A DNA stretch of 64,000 nt from Tardiphaga sp. P9-11. Its GTDB lineage: Bacteria > Pseudomonadota > Alphaproteobacteria > Rhizobiales > Xanthobacteraceae. This document shows, one piece after another, positions 26,101 to 33,378 of this stretch (positions are counted from its first letter, which is position 1; each line of letters opens with the position of its first letter). The DNA is taken from positions 1 to 64,000 of the forward strand of contig NZ_NPKQ01000006.1 in NCBI RefSeq assembly GCF_008329525.1, in the 5' to 3' direction. Both the position numbers and the translations under genes were made by a program. The notes beneath the pieces are model-generated. The model worked only from the letters and a program-made list of their open reading frames with translations, was not told where the DNA came from and ran no database searches.

Positions 26101-26287
26101 GGCTTATCGTAATGGTTTCAGCGGAAAGGTCGATCGTGCCGTAACCCGCGCGGCTGACACCGAGAGCCCGTCCCAAGGTCTCCGCAGCGGCGTACGCAAG
26201 ATCGTCAGGGTCTGATATCTGGCGGATATGATCGCCTAATGCGGATAGCACATCCCTGCGCAGCCCCGAAGCCATCATTGCCGTCAT
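23105..26287 (-). CDS. hybrid sensor histidine kinase, GAF-GAF-PAS-GAF-HisKA-HATPase-REC
   Basis: 1060 residues with no membrane segment, so a cytoplasmic sensor. Two GAF domains (about 15-165 and 185-335), a PAS/PAC domain (about 350-465; IERWLAATGDAIFVNHNAVR then FVGTVIDITARKK) and a third GAF (about 480-640) are followed by a coiled coil. The kinase core has VGQLTGGIAHDFNNMLAVI with the phospho-accepting His and an ATP lid (NLAVNARDAMPQGG, DSGTGI, GKGTGLGLSQVYGFV). A C-terminal receiver follows, with Asp in LVFTDVVMPEMTG. GAF-sensing hybrid kinases of this sort often respond to light, gas or small molecules; no chromophore Cys can be assigned. No separate regulator is adjacent. Confidence 0.9.
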   Translation of the reverse strand: MTAMMASGLRRDVLSALGDHIRQISDPDDLAYAAAETLGRALGVSRAGYGTIDLSAETITISRDWNAPGIKSLAGVLQFRDYGSYIEDLKRGVTVVFADAEKDGRVGDQAKALELISARALVNMPILEPNGVVALLYLNNAEAREWSDAELDLMREVADRTRTAVERRRAEATIRANEARLVFLDDLGKETAKCRRADEILSVTTRMLGQHLNVSNCAYADMDEDQDGFTIRGDWAAPGAKHILGHYSLADFGKKAVQELGNGRPLIINDNLEELEPEEARTFQDIGIGSTICMPFVKEDRLTALMAIHHQTAHRWAAGELALLAEVTERSWAHIERVRSEEAAREAAERLGLANNAAGIGTWDFDPVNNVLRWDARCKALFGLSSEAEISYEKSFLAGLHPDDRERVHRAVTNALDPSSLAAYRIEYRTIGIEDRIERWLAATGDAIFVNHNAVRFVGTVIDITARKKSERHLRILNDTGATVARERNLETIVQTVTDAGLELCGAEFGAFFYNVLSPEGESYMLYALSGAPRSAFANFPMPRNTAVFEPTFLGTAVVRSENILADPRYGKNAPRKGMPEGHLPVRSYLAVPVISRTGDVLGGLFFGHQETGKFQEEHEAALLGIAGHAATAIDNARLFAAVERELAERKRAEAELQALNIDLEQRVATEIGERSKAEEQLRQAQKMEAVGQLTGGIAHDFNNMLAVIIGGLNLARRKLAKGDIDITRFIDGALDGANRAATLTQRLLAFSRLQPLAPEVIVVNRMIAGMSELLDRSLGATIAIETVLAAGVWNVQADPAQLESALLNLAVNARDAMPQGGKLTIETMNASVDAAYARQYSIEPGQFVLIAVTDSGTGINSDVLSKVFDPFYTTKEVGKGTGLGLSQVYGFVRQSGGHVKIYSELDVGTTVKIYLPRFYGEVTTDASTGAVRADVGQHQELVLVVEDEERVRAISVETLRELGYSVIEAASAREAIHLIENGSRPDLVFTDVVMPEMTGSELAKVLQPLLPDAKILFTTGYTRNAIVHNGVLDAGTHLISKPYTINDLAEKVRALLDGL

Positions 26288-26820
26288 GCCAAGTCCTCAG
26301 CTGGCGGCAGCTGTACAAGGTCGCGACGGCTCGAAGTGTTTCGAACGGGACTGAGAAAAAGGCTCACGTGACCCCATAAATTCAATAAAATTCGGAATTT
26401 GGTCAATTCGTTGCCGGCCGTCAGGTTCCAATTATCCGTTTGGCCATGTTAGCTGATCGCCGCGATTGCCAAATATTCAGCTGATAGGGTTTGCGACTGT
26501 CAGTGAGTTGAGGAGTCCGTACATCCCAGACAAGGAATGCGTTCATACCGCTTGGGCATTCGGATGGCATTGCCGTCGAAGAAGGAAAGCCAGTGGTGAA
26601 ACGCCCCGTCGGCGCTAGGAGCCCACCGCATCTGCCGGGATCAGTCGTCTCGACCGCAATCGGCTAATCGCCCCTTACTAGGCGTCATGGATCGACGTAA
26701 GCTTAGTGGTCGCCTCCTTCACTCCTTTCTGTTTGAGACGGCGATCAGCGATATAGAGCAGTCGACCGGGCGGTCAAGAATTCGCCCGCGCGGAAGCCAA
26801 AAAAAATTGCCCCACCCCCC
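26288..26820. other. intergenic region upstream of the heat-shock genes
   Basis: No gene is supportable. Scattered plus-strand frames lack starts. The right end carries the promoter and leader of the Hsp20 gene. Confidence 0.45.
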
Positions 26821-26948
26821 TTGAAACTTTCCGCCAGTTTTTTTTATTTTAGGTGCGCTGGACGCCAGAGGTTGGGTCCAGCGTGAGGCGGACGCCGGGG
26901 GTGTCCGGCGCCCGCTCATACCCATCTTGCTCATTGGAGGATTTGGCT
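26821..26948 (+). promoter_or_regulatory. promoter and ROSE-like RNA thermometer upstream of hsp20
   Basis: TTGAAA (26821-26826) and TATTTT (26845-26850) at 18 bp spacing form a plausible promoter, giving a leader of about 90 bases. The leader folds into successive stems. Stem one is CGCTGGAC/GTCCAGCG (26856-26863 with 26876-26883). Stem two is CGCCGG/CCGGCG (26893-26898 with 26905-26910). A final weak stem has TTGCT (about 26927) facing GGAGGA, the ribosome-binding site of hsp20. The TTGCTCATTGGAGGA ending is the hallmark of ROSE elements, RNA thermometers that block translation of small heat-shock genes in rhizobia at normal temperature. Confidence 0.8.
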
Positions 26949-27401
26949 ATGAAGACTTACGACTTTGCTCCGCTTTGGCGCTCAAGCATTGGTTTTGACC
27001 GCCTGTTTGACCTCGTGGATGCCGCTCAGCGCGCGAACGAGGACAGTTTCCCCCCATACAATATCGAACGTGTCGGGGATGACCGATACCTCATCTCGCT
27101 TGCTCTGGCGGGTTTTTCGCCGGACGAGATCAGCTTGACGGCAGAGCAGAACGTTCTGACGGTCGAGGGCCGCAAAGGCGAACAGAAGCGTGACTTCCTG
27201 TTCCAGGGCATTTCTGGTCGCGCGTTCAAGCGGCAATTCAACCTCGCCGACCATGTCCAGGTAACCAGCGCGACTTTCGAGAACGGCCTTCTGCAGATCA
27301 ACCTGATCCGCGAGATTCCCGAGGCCATGAAGCCGCGAAAGATCGCCATCAACGCAGGCCCGAGCTCAAACGTCGAGCAACTTGAAGCCAAGGCGGCCTG
27401 A
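26949..27401 (+). CDS. Hsp20 / IbpA-like small heat-shock protein
   Basis: 150 residues. It begins KTYDFAPLWRSSIGFDRLFD, the usual bacterial class A small heat-shock start. The alpha-crystallin domain runs over residues ~35-125 (PPYNIERVGDDRYLISLALA, GFSPDEISLTAEQNVLTVEG, GRAFKRQFNLADHVQVTSAT). The ENGLLQINLIREIP strand near the end carries the I-x-I-type tail motif. It holds unfolding proteins as an oligomeric ATP-independent chaperone. GGAGG precedes the ATG within the ROSE-like leader. The rpoH-type sigma gene follows about 110 bases downstream. Confidence 0.93.
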   Translation: MKTYDFAPLWRSSIGFDRLFDLVDAAQRANEDSFPPYNIERVGDDRYLISLALAGFSPDEISLTAEQNVLTVEGRKGEQKRDFLFQGISGRAFKRQFNLADHVQVTSATFENGLLQINLIREIPEAMKPRKIAINAGPSSNVEQLEAKAA

Positions 27402-27510
27402 CGCCTATTCGATCACTTCGTGCAATCGTTCCGCGATGGCTTCGGCCGTCGCGGATACGCGCGATATTCGAATGGCGCGCTGATCGTCGTGAAGTCAACA
27501 GGAGGCAGTG

Positions 27511-28392
27511 ATGACCCAATTCGCACTTCCAGCCTTAGCCGCTGGAGAAGGCCTTACAAACTATCTCACCGCGATCAAGCAGTTTCCTCTCCTCAAACCT
27601 GAAGAGGAGTTCGCCTACGCCAAGCGCTTACGCGAAGGGGGCGACAGGGAGGCTGCCTATCATCTTGTGACCAGCCATCTCCGGCTGGTCGCCAAATTGG
27701 CGATGCGCTATCGCGGCTATGGGCTGCCCATCGCTGACGTCATTTCGGAAGGCAACATCGGCCTGATGCAAGCCGTGAAGCGATTTGATCCGTCTAAAGG
27801 TTTCAAGCTTGCGACCTACGCCACCTGGTGGATCAAGGCAACGATCCAAGATTACATCCTGCGGTCGTGGTCGATCGTCCAGATTAGCGCCACGTCCACC
27901 CAAAAGCGGCTGTTCTTTAACCTGCGTCGCTTGAAGAGCAAGATCGCAGCGCTCGAAGAAGGCGATATGCAGCCCGACCACGTAGCAACGATAGCGCGTC
28001 GCTTGAATGTGCCCGAACGCGAGGTCATCGAGATGAACCGGCGGTTCCTCGGAGACATGTCGCTCAATGCGGCTTCACGAATGGACGAAGAAGAAGGCGC
28101 TGAGTGGCAGGAGCGCTTGGCCGACCCAACGTCGAATTTTGAAGACGACGTCGCGGAACGCAGCGAACTCAACTGGAGGCGGCAGATCCTCGGGCAAGCG
28201 CTCGCCCATCTGAAACCGAGAGAGCAGCAAATCATCGAAGCACGATGGCTGTCGGATACCCCTCTTACACTTGACGACCTGGCCGCAGAACTGGGCGTGT
28301 CACGCGAGCGTGTGCGGCAGGTGGAAGTCAGGGCACTCGAAAAGGCCCGGGCGTATGCAGCTTTGCTGGCCGGAGACATCGGCGCGAAGTAA
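27511..28392 (+). CDS. rpoH: RNA polymerase sigma-32 factor (RpoH paralog)
   Basis: 293 residues. Region 2 contains GNIGLMQAVKRFDPSKGFKL then ATYATWWIKATIQDYILRSW, and QKRLFFNLRRLKSKI is the RpoH box. Region 4 has LTLDDLAAELGVSRERVRQV then EVRALEKARAYA. It directs RNA polymerase to heat-shock promoters. GTG ATG occur in tandem after AGGAGG; ATG 27511 is chosen. Its place next to Hsp20 fits an accessory stress module; rhizobia usually carry two or three rpoH genes. Which paralog this is cannot be told here. Confidence 0.93.
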   Translation: MTQFALPALAAGEGLTNYLTAIKQFPLLKPEEEFAYAKRLREGGDREAAYHLVTSHLRLVAKLAMRYRGYGLPIADVISEGNIGLMQAVKRFDPSKGFKLATYATWWIKATIQDYILRSWSIVQISATSTQKRLFFNLRRLKSKIAALEEGDMQPDHVATIARRLNVPEREVIEMNRRFLGDMSLNAASRMDEEEGAEWQERLADPTSNFEDDVAERSELNWRRQILGQALAHLKPREQQIIEARWLSDTPLTLDDLAAELGVSRERVRQVEVRALEKARAYAALLAGDIGAK

Positions 28393-28423
28393 TTCGATCC
28401 GAGCGGGCTCGACGGGGGCGACA

Positions 28424-29113
28424 TTAGCTTTCCAAGCGCTCCACCCATTGGGAGATGGTGAGCGCAATTTCCGCCACTACGTCCTGGTCGGTCCGTCCGC
28501 TGCGGGCCGGGATATGAAAGCCGTGATCGGCGCCATCGATTAGGTGAGAGGTTGCCCTCGATCTCAGTCCCTTGCAAACTTGGCGAAGGAGCACGGGCTC
28601 CGCCAACTTATCACGCGTTCCCTGGATGAAGAGCATGGGGATCCGAATGCCTGCAAGGTGTTCGGCCCTTGTGATCGAAGGTTTACCGGTCGGATGTAGG
28701 GGGAAACCGACAAAGGCCAGCCCGCGCACATCTTCGATCGGATCTTCTGCTTGCGCCTGCGAGGTCATGCGCCCGCCGAATGACTTGCCACCCGCGATAA
28801 TAGGCATGCCGCGGCATCGACGGCGGGCGTCCGCCACGGCAAATCGTATGGCCGCATGCGCAACAGCCGGAGTGTCGGGGCGTTTGCTGCCCTTCTCCAT
28901 GAACGGGAACTGGAAGCGCAAGGTCGCGATGCCATGGCCATAAAGCTTTGCAGCGACATCTTCCATGAACGGATGCGTCATGCCTGCGCCTGCACCGTGG
29001 GCGAAGACGAAACAGGCTTGCGCGTTCCGCGGCTTCATCAGGAGGGCTGAAAGCGCGAGCGCGTCCCTGCTCTTCAGCGTCAGGGGCGTTACGCGCGGCA
29101 GCCGGGTGTTCAT
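28424..29113 (-). CDS. alpha/beta-hydrolase, KANL3/Tex30 type
   Basis: 229 residues, cytoplasmic. A strand-turn HGAGAGMTHPFMEDVAAKLY (oxyanion region), a nucleophile elbow GGKSFGGRM (GxSxGG) and IPMLFIQGTRDKLAEP (acid) define the hydrolase fold. A late His in GADHGFHIP completes the Ser-Asp-His triad. The pattern fits the KANL3/Tex30-like branch, often annotated as dienelactone-hydrolase-like, with unknown substrate. Its ATG overlaps the stop of the DUF763 gene (ATGA), so it is the third gene of the AlkB-DUF763-hydrolase operon. It converges on rpoH. Confidence 0.8.
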   Translation of the reverse strand: MNTRLPRVTPLTLKSRDALALSALLMKPRNAQACFVFAHGAGAGMTHPFMEDVAAKLYGHGIATLRFQFPFMEKGSKRPDTPAVAHAAIRFAVADARRRCRGMPIIAGGKSFGGRMTSQAQAEDPIEDVRGLAFVGFPLHPTGKPSITRAEHLAGIRIPMLFIQGTRDKLAEPVLLRQVCKGLRSRATSHLIDGADHGFHIPARSGRTDQDVVAEIALTISQWVERLES

Positions 29114-30354
29114 TTCGCTGTCGAGCGCTCGCCGAATCGCTCCTCCTCCAAGCCGAAGACCGAGCGACCGCCGAGCGCGGAGGATGCCTGTAATTCGCCA
29201 TCCACGAAATCCTCGAAGGACGGACCGCTTGCCGTTTGTTCGAGGCGGCGAGCCTGGTCGTCGAGCCGTTTCAGAGTCTGCATCTCCTCGTCTCGGCCGA
29301 GCTTGGCGTTCTGGACGGCTGTCTTCAGCACGCGGATGGTCTCGTCGTAGACCTTGATCGGCACCGGGTACGGGTGACGATCCTTGCCTCCATGGGCGAG
29401 TGAAAACCGCGCCGGGTCGCGGAAGCGGTACGGCGCGCCATGGACGACCTCGGCCACCATCGCAAGCGAGCGGACCGTCCGTGCGCCGACGCCCGGCGTG
29501 AGCAGTAGCTCGGGAAAGTCGAGCGGCCCGCGCTCGGCAGCCGCGGCGAGCGTGCCATGAAGGCGCCGGGTGAACACATCGCTCGAGCGGACATCGTGAT
29601 GCGCCGGCATGACGAGATGCGGCAGGAGAGGCTGGGCAGGCGCGCTGCCAGTCAGCGCCGCGAACTCGTCGACGATGCCGTCGGGTCCCAAAGCCATCAG
29701 CAGGTCCAGTTGCGCTGTTCGGGAAGGCGCGGCGCGCCCATCCGTCAGATTGACGACGTTTCCTTGAAACGGACCATCGATGGCGCTGTGCGGTTCGTCG
29801 ACGAAACTCGTCAGGTTCTCGGAATGCCAATGATAGCGACGGGCCTGTTTCTTGTCGCCGTTCATGCCCTGCTGGACCACCGTCCATTTGCCCTCGTCGG
29901 TGACGAAGAAGCCGTGCAGGTAGAGATCGAAGCCATCCTGGACCGCTGCGCTATCGACCTTGGCGACGAGACGGCTCGCGCGCGTCAGGGCCGCCCCGTC
30001 AAATCCGATGCGGTCGCCGAGCGCGTGAAGTTCGTCAGGAGTTTTCCGCGAATGCTGGCCCCGACCTCCGCAGACGTGGATGCCGAGTTCGTCCTGCAGC
30101 GGACCCAGGCCGCGCTTGAGAGCACCGATGACGCTGGTCGTGATCCCCGACGAATGCCAGTCCATTCCCATCACGGCACCGAAGGATTGAAACCAGAACG
30201 GATGGGACAGCCGCCGCAAAAATTCGTCGCGACCGTAATGGTGGACGATCGCCTGGGTGACGATGGCACCGAGCGCTGACATGCGCGACGCCAGCCATGG
30301 CGGAACCCGTCCACCATGCAAAGGAAGATCGGCGCTGCCGGTCCGTTTCGCCAT
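29110..30354 (-). CDS. DUF763 domain protein with a helix-hairpin-helix-like motif
   Basis: 414 residues, the normal length. It begins KRTGSADLPLHGGRVPPWLA, the recognisable DUF763 start. Blocks such as GRDEFLRRLSHPFWFQSFGA, MGMDWHSSGITTSVIGAL, GGRGQHSRKTPDEL and GKWTVVQQGMNGDKKQARRY HWHS follow. Residues ~284-305 (LLLTPGVGARTVRSLAMVAE) read as a helix-hairpin-helix, a non-specific DNA-binding motif. DUF763 has no established function that I know of. It sits between an AlkB-like dioxygenase (27 bp upstream) and a hydrolase (ATGA overlap), so a role in nucleic-acid maintenance is a reasonable inference. Confidence 0.88.
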   Translation of the reverse strand: MAKRTGSADLPLHGGRVPPWLASRMSALGAIVTQAIVHHYGRDEFLRRLSHPFWFQSFGAVMGMDWHSSGITTSVIGALKRGLGPLQDELGIHVCGGRGQHSRKTPDELHALGDRIGFDGAALTRASRLVAKVDSAAVQDGFDLYLHGFFVTDEGKWTVVQQGMNGDKKQARRYHWHSENLTSFVDEPHSAIDGPFQGNVVNLTDGRAAPSRTAQLDLLMALGPDGIVDEFAALTGSAPAQPLLPHLVMPAHHDVRSSDVFTRRLHGTLAAAAERGPLDFPELLLTPGVGARTVRSLAMVAEVVHGAPYRFRDPARFSLAHGGKDRHPYPVPIKVYDETIRVLKTAVQNAKLGRDEEMQTLKRLDDQARRLEQTASGPSFEDFVDGELQASSALGGRSVFGLEEERFGERSTAK

Positions 30355-30381
30355 TCGTCCTCGATATCCGATTCTTTGCCA

Positions 30382-30939
30382 TTAGGGGCTACGCTCGACC
30401 ATCGTCCGGAAGGTGATGGAGTAGCGTTTGGCTTCGACGGCCGGAATGCTGTGTTCCCATACCGACCGCGCCTCGCCGGACATCATGTAGATCGAACGGG
30501 ACTTCGCTTCGAGGGTGAAACGCTCGAACTTGGTCGAAGCGGGCCTGCGAAATCGGAACTTGCATATCGCGCCCAGCGACAGGCCGAATATCCGGTCGAA
30601 GTGCGGCTTGTCCCGGTGCCAACCGATCCCGACGCCGACGTCGTATTCGGTGCAGAGAACTTGCTGTATTCGCGTACTGGGTCCACCGAAAGTCTCGACG
30701 CGATGTGAGACATCGGAGAGCCATTGAGGAATTGGCTCGGCTTCAACGAGGTGGCGTGCCGTATAGTCGTAGCTGAACCCGAAGGAGGCTACGCGACGCT
30801 TGCCCTCATACTGGCCGAACTGAAACGGCTGGAGGGGCAAGTCGGCCACTTGGGCTATAAGGTCGAGCGCTTCCGCTGCCGAAACGAAGTCTTCGGCATA
30901 CCGGAGTCCATCGGGACCTGGCGTGTTTTCCGCAAACAA
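30382..30939 (-). CDS. AlkB-family 2-oxoglutarate/Fe(II) dioxygenase
   Basis: 185 residues. The iron ligands are visible as H108-x-D110 in GWHRDKPHFDRIFGLSLGA and H163 in SVWEHSIPAVEAKRYSITFR. R172 and R178 match the R-x5-R that binds 2-oxoglutarate and substrate. The front part (KRRVASFGFSYDYTARHLVE) resembles eukaryotic ALKBH-type lids more than E. coli AlkB. It is expected to remove methyl or other alkyl groups from nucleic acid oxidatively; the target (DNA, RNA or protein) cannot be read from sequence. It is the first gene of the operon with DUF763. Confidence 0.9.
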   Translation of the reverse strand: MFAENTPGPDGLRYAEDFVSAAEALDLIAQVADLPLQPFQFGQYEGKRRVASFGFSYDYTARHLVEAEPIPQWLSDVSHRVETFGGPSTRIQQVLCTEYDVGVGIGWHRDKPHFDRIFGLSLGAICKFRFRRPASTKFERFTLEAKSRSIYMMSGEARSVWEHSIPAVEAKRYSITFRTMVERSP

Positions 30940-31184
30940 ACTGAATTGGTCGGACAGTGGATTCTACCAAGGCTGTGGATCTACGACCTAATTATGGAGC
31001 CGCAGCGCAAAGTCAAAGGTCAGGGGATCCCGCACATCATAACCAACCAAGTAAGAACGGGGCATACGCGATCGCGAGGAGAATAAGCGCCAGTGGAAAA
31101 GCGGTTGCAATGAAGATTGTATCCATGTTGCGAGGCTGCATGGTTACGAAACCGAACAATCGGAGTTCCGTTCCAATTCCCGCC
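30940..31184. other. intergenic region with a possible tiny membrane peptide
   Basis: On the minus strand, 31037-31126 could encode a 29-residue hydrophobic peptide (DTIFIATAFPLALILLAIAY then a short tail). No ribosome-binding site is visible, so it is not called as a gene. The promoter of the AlkB operon must also lie here. Confidence 0.35.
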
Positions 31185-31799
31185 TCAGTCGCCGCCCTTC
31201 TTGGCCCGACGTAGCGCGGCGCCCAGCTTCTCCCGTTGCTGCTCCCAGCGCCGTCGTTCGGCCTCCGCGCGATTGTCGATTTCGTCGCGTTCCGCCTGTA
31301 TCGCGGCATCTCTCGCGTCGTGCTCCTGTTCAGCGGCATCAAAGGCTACTTGTGCGCTTGCAACCTGCGCTGCTTTCCGTTCTCGCTCCTTGATCCTGGC
31401 TCGCTCTTCCTTGCGCTGGTCGGCTTCGCGTTTCCGCTGCTGTTTGTCGAAGATGGCCGCGGCTCTACGTGCTTCCGCGTGGTCGACTTTGGTCGCTTTG
31501 GCCTGAGGAGCCACCCGCTTCCGCGGAATTGACACTTTCTTGCCGGCCGCAAGGCCTTTCGGAAGTTCGCTCGTCTCCTTGAACGCGCCACTGGTGCCGA
31601 CTGCTCTCCGCAAAACGATGCCGGGATGCGCGATTGTTGCCGAGACGATTGCAGGGTCGTCGGTCTCCTCGGCGAAGCCCTGGTGAAACAGGTTGCTGTC
31701 GGCGCCCCAGATCTCGAGCGCGGCCTTCATGGACGGCGCGGCAACGGCCAGGTCGAAAAAGCCGATCGATGTCTGGTAGGTCTTGAGCTTCCGGGCCAT
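31185..31799 (-). CDS. TolA-like coiled-coil protein, unknown function
   Basis: About 204 residues. The first ~75 residues look globular (KTYQTSIGFFDLAVAAPSMK, ALEIWGADSNLFHQGFAEET, SATIAHPGIVLRRAVG). A Lys/Pro linker follows, then ~100 residues of charged Ala/Glu/Arg/Lys coiled coil (EARRAAAIFDKQQRKREADQ, RAEAERRRWEQQREKLGAAL). Such sequences are often labelled TolA-like only because of composition. The ATG at 31799 overlaps the stop of the preceding small gene, so the two are coupled. No function assigned. Confidence 0.7.
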   Translation of the reverse strand: MARKLKTYQTSIGFFDLAVAAPSMKAALEIWGADSNLFHQGFAEETDDPAIVSATIAHPGIVLRRAVGTSGAFKETSELPKGLAAGKKVSIPRKRVAPQAKATKVDHAEARRAAAIFDKQQRKREADQRKEERARIKERERKAAQVASAQVAFDAAEQEHDARDAAIQAERDEIDNRAEAERRRWEQQREKLGAALRRAKKGGD

Positions 31800-32047
31800 C
31801 ACTCGCAGGCCGGACAGGTGTCCGCTAGGCCATCGAGTACTTTCTCGATGGCTTTCACCCGTTGCTCCTTGTTCTTACCGGAGAACTTTCGATGTTCGGC
31901 GATCGATCTTGCATAATCCACGGCATGGTGGCTGTGACGAAGGCGCAGATAGCCGTGATCCGGACAGGGCGCGATGGCGTGGGCCTCAAGGAGGATATCC
32001 GTCGCCCACATGGATAGAGTCTCGGCGTCGTTCGTGTTCTTCGACAT
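31799..32047 (-). CDS. small conserved hypothetical protein, His/Cys-containing
   Basis: 82 residues (SKNTNDAETLSMWATDILLE, AHAIAPCPDHGYLRLRHSHH, VLDGLADTCPACE). The CPDH...RHSHHA and terminal CPAC residues could bind a metal; that is inference. Its stop overlaps the start of the coiled-coil gene. I recall similar proteins paired in the same way in Bradyrhizobium genomes, without known function. Confidence 0.65.
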   Translation of the reverse strand: MSKNTNDAETLSMWATDILLEAHAIAPCPDHGYLRLRHSHHAVDYARSIAEHRKFSGKNKEQRVKAIEKVLDGLADTCPACE

Positions 32048-32360
32048 AGTCACGTCTCTCTAGGGCATTTCGTCCCGAGAATGGGATTTGGCGTTGACCG
32101 GAAATCAGACATGCCGTTTCGGTGTTTTGACATTCGAGAATGTTGTCATCGTCGGGCACGGCTTGAAAACAGCTAAGCTATTCTTGAGTTCCTTCTCGGT
32201 CGGAAAGGCATTCACCATGCCTTGCGTCAGAGCTTCCGTCGGCGATACCGGCGGTCGCCGGACTTTCGAAGGCGTGTTCTAAAGCCTCGGGTCGATGGAA
32301 CCAGACAGCGAGTTGAGCGATTGCAAGTAGCTATCCACCGCGGCCAAAGGGCGTAGGTCG
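32048..32360. other. divergent spacer, nothing recognised
   Basis: It separates the minus-strand pair from the plus-strand GrlR-like gene and so probably carries both promoters. No clear box could be picked out by eye. Confidence 0.4.
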
Positions 32361-32693
32361 TTGCTACAAAATGGGCTCTATAGCATTGCGTTCAATGCCG
32401 GTCTCGGTGGGTCCGGAGGTGCCGGCGTCGTCGTGCTCTGTGACGGCGTTTTGCTTGGGGGCGATTCTTCTCTGCTGTACAAAGGCGCTTACTCGCAAAG
32501 CGACGGGAAGTTCGAAGCGACTGTGCGGACATCGCGTCACGCCAACGAAATCCCGTCCCTGTTCGGGCTGGACGAGGCGACGCTGTGCTTCGCCGGGACC
32601 ATCATTCGTGGAGACGCACGCGGCTTCGGCGCTTCCCCTCAGGTGCCGGACATCAGGTTGGAGGTCCATCTCAAGTTCAGGGCGCCCATCTGA
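32361..32693 (+). CDS. GrlR-like regulatory protein (TTG start)
   Basis: 110 residues, a lipocalin-like small beta-barrel. LQNGLYSIAFNAGLGGSGGA GVVVLCDGVLLGGDSSLLYK GAYSQSDGKFEATV matches the GrlR family: short start, G-rich loop, GGDSS..Y.G.Y. GrlR is best known as a negative regulator of type III secretion in pathogenic E. coli. Homologs in soil alphaproteobacteria are not linked to that system, and none is present here. The only start that preserves the conserved N-terminus is the TTG at 32361. Confidence 0.75.
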   Translation: MLQNGLYSIAFNAGLGGSGGAGVVVLCDGVLLGGDSSLLYKGAYSQSDGKFEATVRTSRHANEIPSLFGLDEATLCFAGTIIRGDARGFGASPQVPDIRLEVHLKFRAPI

Positions 32694-32701
32694 GGGATTG
32701 T

Positions 32702-33109
32702 TTAGGTCTGGTTTTGGCTGCACGCCAACAGGAAATCCAGAGCCGACATAGCATCTAGATATCGCAATTTCACACGGCCGTTCAACCCAACGGCCTCGTT
32801 AACTAACGTCTGATCCGGCACCCGCTTGAAACCCATTGCCCAGTTCGGAAACAGTCGATCACCATATGCAAGGCCGCGCTGGAGCAAGCTGATATCTCGA
32901 TGCCGCGGATCGACGCTGATGCGGCTGTAAACTTCGATCACATTCTCCGGCTCTCCCTCCAGCACCTGAAGAAAGTCGCCGTCCGAATGGACAAGCATGC
33001 CTGTTATATGCGCCGCATCATTTCGGGCCTTTGCCTTTTGCAGTAGCTCCGAAAGATCCCCGGATGAAAATGGCTCATTTGCAGTGCTAAGATACAAAAT
33101 TCGAAACAC
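32702..33109 (-). CDS. BLUF-domain blue-light sensor, single domain
   Basis: 135 residues. The BLUF domain binds FAD and senses blue light through a Tyr-Gln hydrogen-bond switch. Key residues are visible: Y6 (ILYLSTA), N30 (ARNDAAHITGMLV), Q48 (DFLQVLEGE), and W90/M92 (NWAMGF). The domain covers ~95 residues, followed by a short helical cap. There is no fused output domain, so it belongs to the PixD/BlrB-like short class and must act through a partner. It converges with the GrlR-like gene eight bases away. An effector partner is not obvious. Confidence 0.88.
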   Translation of the reverse strand: MFRILYLSTANEPFSSGDLSELLQKAKARNDAAHITGMLVHSDGDFLQVLEGEPENVIEVYSRISVDPRHRDISLLQRGLAYGDRLFPNWAMGFKRVPDQTLVNEAVGLNGRVKLRYLDAMSALDFLLACSQNQT

Positions 33110-33378
33110 GAACGACCTCCATACCCGTCAACGCCGGGTTCCAAAGAGAGTTCAATCGTGCCGTAGACGATCACGCCGCCCCTGACCGGCGCCGCGCCCC
33201 TGAGCTCACCGAAACAGGTGTCATCAAGTTTGACGGCTGGCCCCCCGACTTGTCCATGACCACGGCGGCTTCAATGCCCGCTCATCACCCCATTTTACGG
33301 TACGATCCCGGTGACGTTGCGATAAGGCATGTCTGGCGCCGGCTTCTTCAGAAAGACGGGAGTAAGTTGATCGGGTCT
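33110..33378. other. spacer with an unexplained open frame
   Basis: A plus-strand frame is open from about 33093 to 33388 and reads protein-like (TETGVIKFDGWPPDLSMTTA, ILRYDPGDVAIRHVWRRLLQ). It has no start codon or ribosome-binding site near its beginning, so it may be the 3' remnant of a lost gene. It runs into the end of the uvrA-like gene. Confidence 0.35.

Noticed and set aside
29557-30279. Plus-strand 240-codon frame opposite the DUF763 gene
   Set aside because: DUF763 conservation is on the minus strand; the plus frame has no start site.
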